64,000 nt of DNA from the NCBI RefSeq assembly GCF_014205335.1, contig NZ_JACHNH010000001.1, positions 3,838,501 to 3,902,500 on the forward strand. Direction: 5' to 3'. Of the stretch, positions 53,724-60,115 are shown piece by piece. The stretch's first letter is position 1. Each line of letters begins with the position of its first letter. Both the position numbers and the translations under genes were made by a program. Source of the stretch: Amorphoplanes digitatis. GTDB taxonomy: Bacteria; Actinomycetota; Actinomycetes; Mycobacteriales; Micromonosporaceae. The notes beneath the pieces are model-generated. The model did no database searches. It was not told the origin of the DNA and was given only the letters and a program-made list of their open reading frames with translations.

Positions 53724-54197
53724 GTGCACAGTGCCGAGTTGACCATCGGCCGTACCCTCGGCGTCACTTTCGACCCCGGCGAAGACTTCTTTCCCACGCT
53801 GTCGACGTTCTGCAGGACACGGAACATCCGGCAGGGTTACATCCCGATGTTCCTCGCCGCCCTCAGCGAAGCCACGATCGTGGGCGCATGCGACAAGATC
53901 GACGACCCCAACGCCCCAGTGTGGAGCCGCGTCCATCTGACCAACGTCGAGGCATTCGGGTGCGGGACCATCGCTTATGACCATGAACGCGACGACATCG
54001 TCCCGCACATTCACACCACACTGGGCGAGAAGGCCCGCTCCGCGACTGGTTACACCAGCCACCTCCTTTCCGCAAGGGTGCAATTCCTCGTCGAAATGTT
54101 GGTCGTCGAAGTCATCAGCCCCAGCATGACCCGCCCGGCCAACCCGGAGCTGTACGACATTCCCTTGTTGACGTTCGACCACCCAGGGCCGCGGTAG
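53724..54197 (+). CDS. PPC/DUF296-domain protein
   Basis: A 157-residue single-domain protein of the plant-and-prokaryote-conserved (PCC/DUF296) fold, a trimeric beta-sandwich. The His-rich strand IVPHIHTTLGEKARSATGYTSHL includes the likely metal-binding histidines. Bacterial members lack the plant AT-hook and have no settled function. The GTG at 53724 has CAGGGAG 7-13 bases upstream. It may act with the preceding asparaginase. Confidence 0.78.
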   Translation: MHSAELTIGRTLGVTFDPGEDFFPTLSTFCRTRNIRQGYIPMFLAALSEATIVGACDKIDDPNAPVWSRVHLTNVEAFGCGTIAYDHERDDIVPHIHTTLGEKARSATGYTSHLLSARVQFLVEMLVVEVISPSMTRPANPELYDIPLLTFDHPGPR

Positions 54198-54249
54198 ATG
54201 GACGGCCACGTACGACCCGGTCCCTGCCCCGATAGGGCACGATGAGCCT

Positions 54250-54447
54250 ATGGACCCCGTAACGCTGACCGGTCGCATCGTCGCCGTGCGTCAGTTCTGC
54301 GGCGGCGATGCGACTGACTCGTTTGCCAACGTCGGTGACGACCAATTCACTCGCTGGCGATCCTTCGACAGCCGTAACCTGGTTATCGCCCGGGCGATGC
54401 TCGACGGAGCCTCCGCAATCCGCCAGCCAGACGGCCGCGACCGATGA
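54250..54447 (+). CDS. Small hypothetical coupled to the next gene
   Basis: A 65-residue protein, MDPVTLTGRIVAVRQFCGG at the start. The reading frame ends in an ATGA overlap with the following 343-residue gene, which is the main reason to believe it. No known motif. Confidence 0.5.
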   Translation: MDPVTLTGRIVAVRQFCGGDATDSFANVGDDQFTRWRSFDSRNLVIARAMLDGASAIRQPDGRDR

Positions 54448-55475
54448 GCCGCGCCGGGAAGTACCGACCGCCCAGCCCTCGCCGCCGACCAAACGAAGAC
54501 CGTACCTGGAGCGTTGATGACGCGCTCCGCGAATACGTCAAGCTGATCCGCTGGTTCGACACCGGCGACGGCGTCCGCGGCGTCTACCGGTTCTACCAGG
54601 ACTTCTATCACGGCGACTGGCCCGCCAGCCTGCCGGACGAACCGACTAGATGGCAGCACGCCGAAACGACAGCCGCCGACAGCGCGACAGCGCTGCGCCA
54701 GGCCGACCCTGTCTGGTGCGATCCGCCCATGGTCGACTTGTTAGCCGCAGCCGCCGACACCTACCCCATCGAGGCGATCGAGCACCATCATCTGCTCCAA
54801 CCCGACGGCATTGTCATCTTTGCGAAAACCCTGCCAGTTATCTGGCATGACGAAGCCGGTCATCCAACTGACCAACAGCTAAGCGCCATCTCGTGGGCCG
54901 AAGGCCGGTCGACACGGGACGGCCAGCCACTGCTGGGCATTACCGGCTGGCAGCGCGCTGCCGGGGTCTACCAATTCGACCAGCCCAGGTTTGCCGTTCG
55001 CTACACCGGGCTGCGGCCAGCAAGCAACGCCATAAGCCCATACGGAGCCGTATTCCCTGATGCCGACGCCGCAGGGCCGCATCGCCTTCTGCAAACCCTT
55101 ACGGCACTGTGCCACACCACGCTGGTACGTGATCAAATCGCACCAGCGTCCAAGGCTGCCCGCCGGGAGGCGACCCGCGCAGGGCTTACCGACCCACCCA
55201 TTCGCCGGATCTATTTACGCCGGCCCGAACACGGGAAGCACGAACTCGACGCCGCTCGCGATTCCCACGCAGGTGGCCCGCCTCGCGGCCACTGGGTCCG
55301 GGGCCACTGGAAGAATCAGTGGCACCCAAGCATCAGCGAACACCGTCCGATCTGGGTCGCTGGCTACCCTCGCGGTGACTTCACCGCCGGCACGGTGTCC
55401 GGTACCAAGGTCTTGATCGCCTCCGACCGCAGGTCCGCTGACGGCCAAAGCGGGGACCAGCGTCCGCGGGCGTGA
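54444..55475 (+). CDS. Hypothetical protein with RGHWxxQWxPS motif
   Basis: A 343-residue soluble protein. The C-terminal WVRGHWKNQWHPSISEHRPIWVAGYPRGD is the most conserved-looking part and resembles a motif in actinobacterial phage and element proteins, including some annotated as AcrVA2-like; that likeness is from pattern only. The N-terminal half (YVKLIRWFDTGDGVRGVYRFY) is unique to me. It starts in the stop of the 65-residue ORF. Function is unknown. Confidence 0.7.
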   Translation: MSRAGKYRPPSPRRRPNEDRTWSVDDALREYVKLIRWFDTGDGVRGVYRFYQDFYHGDWPASLPDEPTRWQHAETTAADSATALRQADPVWCDPPMVDLLAAAADTYPIEAIEHHHLLQPDGIVIFAKTLPVIWHDEAGHPTDQQLSAISWAEGRSTRDGQPLLGITGWQRAAGVYQFDQPRFAVRYTGLRPASNAISPYGAVFPDADAAGPHRLLQTLTALCHTTLVRDQIAPASKAARREATRAGLTDPPIRRIYLRRPEHGKHELDAARDSHAGGPPRGHWVRGHWKNQWHPSISEHRPIWVAGYPRGDFTAGTVSGTKVLIASDRRSADGQSGDQRPRA

Positions 55476-55675
55476 CATCCGACTCGACCCTCGCCGCCGA
55501 GTGACCGCCTCCGTGTCAAGTTGACGCCGGACGGTCGGATGGAGCTTCGTGCGAGGCCAGGTGTGGTCCTCTGGTTCAGGGCGGCTGTATGAGGGCGGGT
55601 CGGTTGCTGTACTTCCGTGCTGTACTCACCACCACAGACGTTAGCCTGACCCCTCTATCGGGAGGGACGGACGAC

Positions 55676-56287
55676 TTGTCGAGCATAGAAGACGCCCTGT
55701 TGCGGCCGGCCCACCTTGTGAGTTCCTCGGAAGTGCTGGGCCGCAGCTGTCCAGTGCCAGCAGCAGCCGGTGTGTACGCCTGGTACTTCGCCCCACCTCC
55801 GACCAGCGTGCCGATTGACGGCTGTCACACGGTCGACGGATGGACGCTCCTTTATGTCGGCATCTCGCCAAAGGCGCCTCCATCTAACGGTACTCAGCCC
55901 AGCCGACAGACCATTCGGAAGAGGATTCGGTACCACTACCGAGGCAACGCCTACGGCTCGACACTCCGTCTGACACTTGGATGTCTGCTGGCGACCGAGC
56001 TAGACATTCAGCTACGCCGGGTGGGGAGCGGAACCCGTATGACCTTCGGACCTATGGGAGAGCGCCGGCTGACAGACTGGATGGCCGGCCACGCACGCGT
56101 GGCATGGGTCACGACGGCGGAGCCCTGGACTGCCGAGGCGACAATGATCAAGCAACGGGTGCTGCCTTTGAACCTCGATCAGAATCGGCATTGCGCGTTC
56201 CACCAACATCTCTCGGCAGCGCGCGCCGACCAACGTGCAGGTGCCCGCAGTCTTCCCGTGCTGACGGCGACGCCTGCCCGACAGTGA
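55676..56287 (+). CDS. GIY-YIG nuclease-like protein
   Basis: A 203-residue protein. AGVYAWYF and TLLYVGIS are the GIY and YIG elements, followed by the Arg-rich helix RKRIRYHYRG, a TEPWTAEATMIK helix carrying the expected glutamate, and PLNLDQNRH with the family asparagine. The start is placed at TTG 55676 because GGAGGG (55661-55666) lies 9 bases upstream; the frame opens earlier at 55589 without such a site. It is a possible restriction or defence nuclease. Its stop overlaps the next ORF (GTGA). Confidence 0.75.
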   Translation: MSSIEDALLRPAHLVSSSEVLGRSCPVPAAAGVYAWYFAPPPTSVPIDGCHTVDGWTLLYVGISPKAPPSNGTQPSRQTIRKRIRYHYRGNAYGSTLRLTLGCLLATELDIQLRRVGSGTRMTFGPMGERRLTDWMAGHARVAWVTTAEPWTAEATMIKQRVLPLNLDQNRHCAFHQHLSAARADQRAGARSLPVLTATPARQ

Positions 56288-56658
56288 ATCGACCGACATC
56301 CGGCGTACAGGTCGACTCATCCGTCGCCCTCAAGGTCACGACCGTGGGGGAGGCCCTGACGTGGCACAGCACACTTGGCGTTGCATTGATCAAGGGCCTG
56401 GGCGTATCGGAGCCTAAGCGGACCATACGGACCTTGAGCTGCCCTTATAGCGGTGACTGGTGGTCGAAGCTAGTCACCGCTGGTCTACGTCGCACGGCAT
56501 GGAAACGGCATGATCTTGGGCCTATCGCAGACGCCCGCCCAGCCGGCGACCCTGGACCTATGGATGCCGCCATGCATGCGCACTGGGTCGAAGGAGGCAG
56601 TAAGTGGCTTGGCCTGCTGCCAGATGGATTGTCGGCGGTCAACACTTGCCCCCATTAA
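56284..56658 (+). CDS. Small ORF translationally coupled to GIY-YIG gene
   Basis: A 124-residue product from a GTG that overlaps the GIY-YIG stop (GTGA). LTWHSTLGVALIKGLGVS and SCPYSGDWWSKLVTAGLRR are the clearest segments; no family is recognised. The overlap and the sustained frame to 56658 support it. It could be an inhibitor or partner of the nuclease. Confidence 0.5.
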   Translation: MNRPTSGVQVDSSVALKVTTVGEALTWHSTLGVALIKGLGVSEPKRTIRTLSCPYSGDWWSKLVTAGLRRTAWKRHDLGPIADARPAGDPGPMDAAMHAHWVEGGSKWLGLLPDGLSAVNTCPH

Positions 56659-56743
56659 GCCGTCGTCTTGAGCATGGACGGGTATATTTTCGTCTTGCGT
56701 GCGAGCCGTATAATGACACTGGATACTATCGGACTAGTAGTAA

Positions 56744-57949
56744 GTGACCGCGGTGCTATTTAGAGGGCGTAATAAGCATAGACAAAAACAATCGACAACG
56801 CCATCTCGCTCGTCAGCGCGTCCGACGACTGCCCCCTTAGACCTTGTTGAGGAATTTCAAAGGCGGGAGTCAGTTACAAATCGCGTTATCGACAATGCAC
56901 CGGCAGCGGTGACGCTTATTCTTTTCTCGTTCATGATTCTTAAGATAAACTTGATCGCCAATGGCGACGCCAACACTACACTCGCCTTGCTGGGGCGGGC
57001 GAGTGTTGTCCAAGTTGTTGTAGGATCCATCTTGGCTTCGGCCCCCCTGCTTACTGTTGGCATAACCGCCGCCATGATTCACGTTAGAAACCAGGACGAT
57101 CTCTTAAGCTGGGAGAAGCGTTGGCTGTACGCTAATCTTGCGATCGTTCTTGTGTGGTTGTCCTACATCGTCTCCTGGAGCAGTCTTCTAGGTGTTGCAA
57201 CTATTGTTGTCCTATTCTTTGCTGTGCCCACGCTCTGGCGCAAGTGGAGGCGGAAGCCAGACAAGCGCAAGCAAACCACTGTGACATGGCAGCATCTTTA
57301 TGCCAATCCACCCGACGACATTGAGCAACGCTCGTTGATCACGCAGCATAAGAGTCTTTCAAGCGCGAAGTCAGAGGCCGAGCGAGTCGGCGACCATATA
57401 CAGCTATCAGCAATTTCAGCTCAAACACAGCGCGTGCAAGAGCAATATAGCGAGCGAGTACGGGAAATAGTAAAGGCGGGCAGATCACCGCTTGAGGCTG
57501 CCGCCATGGGGGTTGTTGCCGCAGCACTGGTCCCCATTGTCATTCACCTCGTAAATAATGATCGCCCCTGGATGCCCGCTGAGGTGGTATACGGACAAAA
57601 CAATGATCGCTGGGTGGGATACGTTTTAAGCCATGATGAGCGTGCCCTTGTGCTGTTGCGAGATAAAGATAGGGCTGTCATCTCCATTGACGGTAAGCAG
57701 ATCCGTGCGCGGATAATCTGCACTCCCGATGGGGCTAGCCTGACTCCAGTAAGGACTCTTTGGCGCGTTGGGGCAGACCTCAAGCCACTCTATGAGCGTT
57801 GTCCCGATTTGCCGGCTCCAGCTGTGAAAGCTCCTGCAACCTTGCCGTCACCGTCTGCAAGTGCGTCGGCAGAGCCGAGCCAACCAACTGCGCCGCCGAA
57901 TTCGTCAGTGCCTAGCGCTCCCGCGGCCTCCAGCACCGGAACGCGTTAG
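56744..57949 (+). CDS. Membrane protein with SH3-like segment and low-complexity tail
   Basis: A 401-residue protein, clearly richer in A+T and with less biased third positions than its neighbours. A cytoplasmic N-terminus leads to about four membrane spans (VTLILFSFMILKINLI, LTVGITAAMIHV, LANLAIVLVWLSYIV-like and ATIVVLFFAVPTLW), then a coiled region (about 200-245) and a possible fifth span near 255-272. The extracytoplasmic part has a beta strand set (VGYVLSHDERALVLLRDKDR) and a Pro/Ser-rich tail. The start is a GTG. A TATAAT box lies at 56709-56714. Function is unknown. Confidence 0.7.
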   Translation: MTAVLFRGRNKHRQKQSTTPSRSSARPTTAPLDLVEEFQRRESVTNRVIDNAPAAVTLILFSFMILKINLIANGDANTTLALLGRASVVQVVVGSILASAPLLTVGITAAMIHVRNQDDLLSWEKRWLYANLAIVLVWLSYIVSWSSLLGVATIVVLFFAVPTLWRKWRRKPDKRKQTTVTWQHLYANPPDDIEQRSLITQHKSLSSAKSEAERVGDHIQLSAISAQTQRVQEQYSERVREIVKAGRSPLEAAAMGVVAAALVPIVIHLVNNDRPWMPAEVVYGQNNDRWVGYVLSHDERALVLLRDKDRAVISIDGKQIRARIICTPDGASLTPVRTLWRVGADLKPLYERCPDLPAPAVKAPATLPSPSASASAEPSQPTAPPNSSVPSAPAASSTGTR

Positions 57950-57985
57950 CACCATCCCGTCGGCCTTCGGTCCACACACCGTGGG

Positions 57986-58058
57986 GCAGACAGGGCCTGC
58001 CTGGTCAAGGTGGAGCACCGTACGTCTGACCGACCTTGACCAGGCAGGCCCTGTCTGC
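57986..58058. repeat. Perfect 26+26 inverted repeat (hairpin A)
   Basis: The left arm 57986-58011 and right arm 58033-58058 are exact complements, with a 21-base loop. The arm apex is AAGGT/ACCTT. On the minus strand the loop and apex read GTACGGTGCTCCACCTTGACCA in part, closely matching GTAGGGCGCTCCACCTTCACCA in the hairpin at 59471-59534. Candidate origin or transfer site. Confidence 0.7.
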
Positions 58059-58150
58059 TCGGCTTCGCCTGGACGAAGGTTGGCGGGATGACGCCACCCA
58101 TCCCAGAGGTCAGATTCCCCGCCGGAGGCGTCATGTCACCGCGGACTAGT

Positions 58151-58190
58151 AAGCCCCGGAACTGCCGGCTACTTCGGCGGCCCGGGGCTT
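58151..58190 (+). terminator. Terminator-like hairpin
   Basis: AAGCCCCGG (58151-58159) pairs with CCGGGGCTT (58182-58190), with an inner GCCG/CGGC stem, followed by CTTTGTGTG. It probably ends plus-strand transcription from the membrane-protein gene or from an RNA reading through hairpin A. Confidence 0.6.
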
Positions 58191-58319
58191 CTTTGTGTGT
58201 CGCGCCTGCCGCCGGGCTGGAACCGCCGGGGTGCGCCCGCCGAAGGCTGGGGCGCGGGGTCCCCGAGCGGCGGGCCTCCGGCCCGGCCCTGCTGGGCGGC
58301 GCGAGCGGCCTGCGAAGCG

Positions 58320-58396
58320 GGCCGCCTTGAACTCGTATAGAAATTTTGAACAGCCGAATCTGGTGTGAGAACTTTCTATACATCTTCAAGGCGGCC
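58320..58396. repeat. Inverted repeat with AT-rich arms (hairpin B)
   Basis: GGCCGCCTTGAA-N3-GTATAGAAA (58320-58343) pairs with TTTCTATAC-N3-TTCAAGGCGGCC (58373-58396), with a 29-base loop. The AT-rich inner arms stand out in this GC-rich DNA. It could be a single- or double-strand origin or a dyad operator for the gene starting at 59251. Confidence 0.6.
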
Positions 58397-58531
58397 CTGC
58401 GGGCCGCGCGTGGCAAGTCTGCCGGCCGGTCGCGCCTTGCCGCTGCGCTCACGGCGCGACCCGGCAGCTGATCTGAACGGCTAGGAAGCCGCGCCGATCC
58501 GCAGATCCAAATGCTGATGTTGGAGGAACGC

Positions 58532-59251
58532 CTAGCTGGCCGCCTGGGTATGGCCATCGATGTGCATCAGCATTAGCGCGCAGCATCGCCCACTGTGCGT
58601 TAGCCCGAAGGTTTCTTGCCTGTCGCTCCTGTTCGCGCCGCTCTTCACTAGCTCGATGAGCTGGATACCTCGCAACTTCTGAAGGATAAATGGCGTGCTA
58701 AGCCCGAGCCCTTCGTCACGCTTGTTGAGGTCCGATGCGGTGAATGAAGAACCGCCTTCGCCGCCGTTGAATGCCGCAGCCAGGAAACGGGCGTCAGCGC
58801 CCTCGAAGTCTTCGAGTAGCCGTACGAGGATCCTCATTTCGTCAACCTTCGTACCATCCGTCGCGCCGACAACGAACGCGCGGGCGAGAGTCCGGACCTT
58901 CCACTCGTCCGCGGTGGTCGCGGCCGAGGCCACAGCCTCTCCTAGGAGTTGGCGTGCCTTCCGTGTTACGCCTTCCTCGGCGAGTAGATCCTCGATTGGT
59001 TTCCCGGTCTCGGCTTCGACCGCATCGGCGAAGTCCTCAACGCCCTCTGTGACCCACAAGCGCCGGACTAGCGCCACACTCTCCTCGGTCGCCGAGCCGG
59101 CGAGTGCACTGACCGGCACGGCCCAAGCTGCGAGTTCCAGATGGCCGGTGACGACACCAGCTGCAGTCATCAGAGCGGCTACTGCGGGTGAGACGGTGTT
59201 GCCGGCCGCACGCTGGACGATCGCGGCGGCACGATCCCCAATTTCGCTCAT
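58532..59251 (-). CDS. Hypothetical protein with C-terminal winged-helix-like segment
   Basis: A 239-residue protein starting MSEIGDRAAAIVQRAAGN. A hydrophobic N-terminal region (about 20-50) precedes a helical middle and a C-terminal part (SFTASDLNKRD...STPFILQKLRGIQLIEL) that resembles a winged helix. The ATG at 59251 is the only good start; the open frame upstream runs through hairpin DNA. The gene sits between two related large hairpins. No family is recognised. Confidence 0.6.
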   Translation of the reverse strand: MSEIGDRAAAIVQRAAGNTVSPAVAALMTAAGVVTGHLELAAWAVPVSALAGSATEESVALVRRLWVTEGVEDFADAVEAETGKPIEDLLAEEGVTRKARQLLGEAVASAATTADEWKVRTLARAFVVGATDGTKVDEMRILVRLLEDFEGADARFLAAAFNGGEGGSSFTASDLNKRDEGLGLSTPFILQKLRGIQLIELVKSGANRSDRQETFGLTHSGRCCALMLMHIDGHTQAAS

Positions 59252-59470
59252 AGTCTCATTGTCCCGGAGCCCCGCCACCTCAGAAGCAAGCGGGTCAGTG
59301 CCTGAAGGTTGCCGTTCCCCGGCCCGGAGAACCTTGCCTCCGGCGGGTAGGGCCTCCGGCCCTACGACCCGGCTGTGGCCTCCGGCGGCCGGGGCTCCGC
59401 CCCTGGGCCCCGGCCGCTCTGGGATGTCCACCCCACCTCCGCGACCCTTCGCGCACCAGAGGCGACCAGA

Positions 59471-59534
59471 CCGCGCCCGGGTGGCGAAGGTCGTTCGTCC
59501 AGTAGGGCGCTCCACCTTCACCACCCGGGCGCGG
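59471..59534. repeat. 21+21 inverted repeat (hairpin C), related to hairpin A
   Basis: The arms 59471-59491 and 59514-59534 pair with one mismatch; the loop is 22 bases. The apex AAGGT/ACCTT and the loop sequence (AGTAGGGCGCTCC) match hairpin A read in the opposite orientation, although the lower stems differ in sequence. Confidence 0.65.
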
Positions 59535-59761
59535 CCCGGCAAGGCGAGGCATACGCGACGGGATGCCACTACCGCTGGTCGGCACCCTCTAATTGGGCGA
59601 AGTCTGGGAGACGATCTTGCGATCAATACCGCAAGAGCCCACACAGCACCAACTAACACAGCCACGTTTAGCCAGGACTTTCGCACGCTTGTCCTGGTCA
59701 ACGAATCGTGTTGACCATGCTGGGGGTCAAGACGTTGTCGGTTCATTCGACGGTCGATCTG

Positions 59762-59790
59762 GGGCCGTCTCTGGGCCGTCTGGGCCGTCA
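59762..59790. repeat. Arm-type repeat, right
   Basis: GGGCCGTCTCTGGGCCGTCT is identical to 43858-43877, with a third GGGCCGTC unit following. It lies about 127 bases inside the right att repeat. Probable integrase arm-binding site. Confidence 0.55.
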
Positions 59791-59907
59791 CCGGGCCTCC
59801 AAACGACGACCAACGTCGACCGCCGACGACTAGCACTGCCGTTCTAATTGCCTGGTGAATGGGCCATGGCAGCGCCACCATCAGCACACCGATCAGGATG
59901 TGTGGGT

Positions 59908-59974
59908 GAACACCGCCTACAACCAGCCGCCGCACCCGAGCTTCTTCATCGGGGCGAACATGGCCACCCCGCCG
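59908..59974 (+). repeat. attR candidate: 67-bp direct repeat
   Basis: Exact copy of 43602-43668. It marks the right boundary of the element. After this block the sequence continues as a diverged version of the lyase end and of the downstream terminator. Confidence 0.8.
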
Positions 59975-59998
59975 AGGCCGAACATTCGCCAGCCCTGA
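59908..59998 (+). pseudogene. Displaced 3' end of rhamnogalacturonan lyase gene
   Basis: Thirty codons in the lyase frame ending in PRPNIRQP and a stop. The intact gene now ends in PRPSIRQP. If crossover was in the 67-bp repeat, this fragment is the original chromosomal gene end and the intact gene's last codons came with the element. If crossover was in the 42-bp block, it is an element-borne copy. Confidence 0.75.
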
Positions 59999-60057
59999 TC
60001 GGCGGGCGCGGCGGCGGGCGAGAGCTGGGCAGACGTCCGCCCGCCGCCGGCGCCCGC

Positions 60058-60112
60058 GGGCGGGTGGGCCCGCACGGTACGCGGTGGGGTGTACCGGTGC
60101 GGGCCCGCCCGC
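60058..60112. terminator. Large hairpin terminator (right copy)
   Basis: GGGCGGGTGGGCCCGCACGGTAC pairs with GTACCGGTGCGGGCCCGCCC; 42 bases are identical to the hairpin at the lyase end. It sits 3 bases after the glcF stop and ends that operon. Confidence 0.75.
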
Positions 60113-60115
60113 GAC

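Larger units (their letters stand above)
57950..58531. other. Non-coding, highly structured 582-base region
   Basis: No convincing gene. It contains, in order, a perfect 26+26 inverted repeat (57986-58058), an ATGACGCC/GGCGTCAT inverted repeat (58088-58134), a terminator-like hairpin (58151-58190), a G+C-rich stretch of CCGGCC/GGGCCT repeats, and an AT-rich inverted repeat (58320-58396). Such density suggests replication or transfer origin functions, or a structured RNA. Confidence 0.6.
59252..59907. other. Non-coding right end of the element, 656 bases
   Basis: No supported gene. It contains G+C-rich small hairpins (GTAGGGCC/GGCCCTAC near 59349, GGGGCTCC/GCCCC near 59395), the large hairpin at 59471-59534, and the arm-type repeats at 59762-59790. 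Open frames here are non-conserved by-products of G+C-rich repeats. Confidence 0.6.
43669..59974. mobile_element. AICE-like integrated element, about 16.3 kb
   Basis: Bounded by the 67-bp direct repeats at the lyase 3' end. It encodes a tyrosine integrase and excisionase at the left end, an HUH-type replication initiator, an Spd-like membrane protein, a DNA methyltransferase and cargo on the plus strand. Gene order and families are those of actinomycete integrative and conjugative elements. Unlike most AICEs the site is a protein-coding gene end, not a tRNA gene, and no FtsK/TraB translocase is present. It looks structurally intact for integration and excision; self-transfer is doubtful. Confidence 0.8.

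Noticed and set aside
55515..55525. GTCAA-N1-TTGAC as a third copy of the element's 26-bp repeat
   Set aside because: Spacing and flanks differ from the two exact copies, so the resemblance is probably accidental.
56686..56714. Sigma-A promoter before the AT-rich membrane-protein gene
   Set aside because: TATAAT is present at 56709-56714, but no -35 hexamer lies at 16-18 bases spacing, so I mention the box only as a possibility.
58088..58330. 80-codon open frame beginning MTPPIPEVRFPAGG
   Set aside because: It lies across two hairpins and a terminator, and its Arg/Gly/Pro-rich tail comes from GC repeats. I treat the region as structured non-coding DNA.
59252..59935. In-frame extension of the 58532-59251 gene to 59935
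   Set aside because: The extension crosses hairpin C and the arm repeats and gives low-complexity sequence; a start at 59251 is more plausible.
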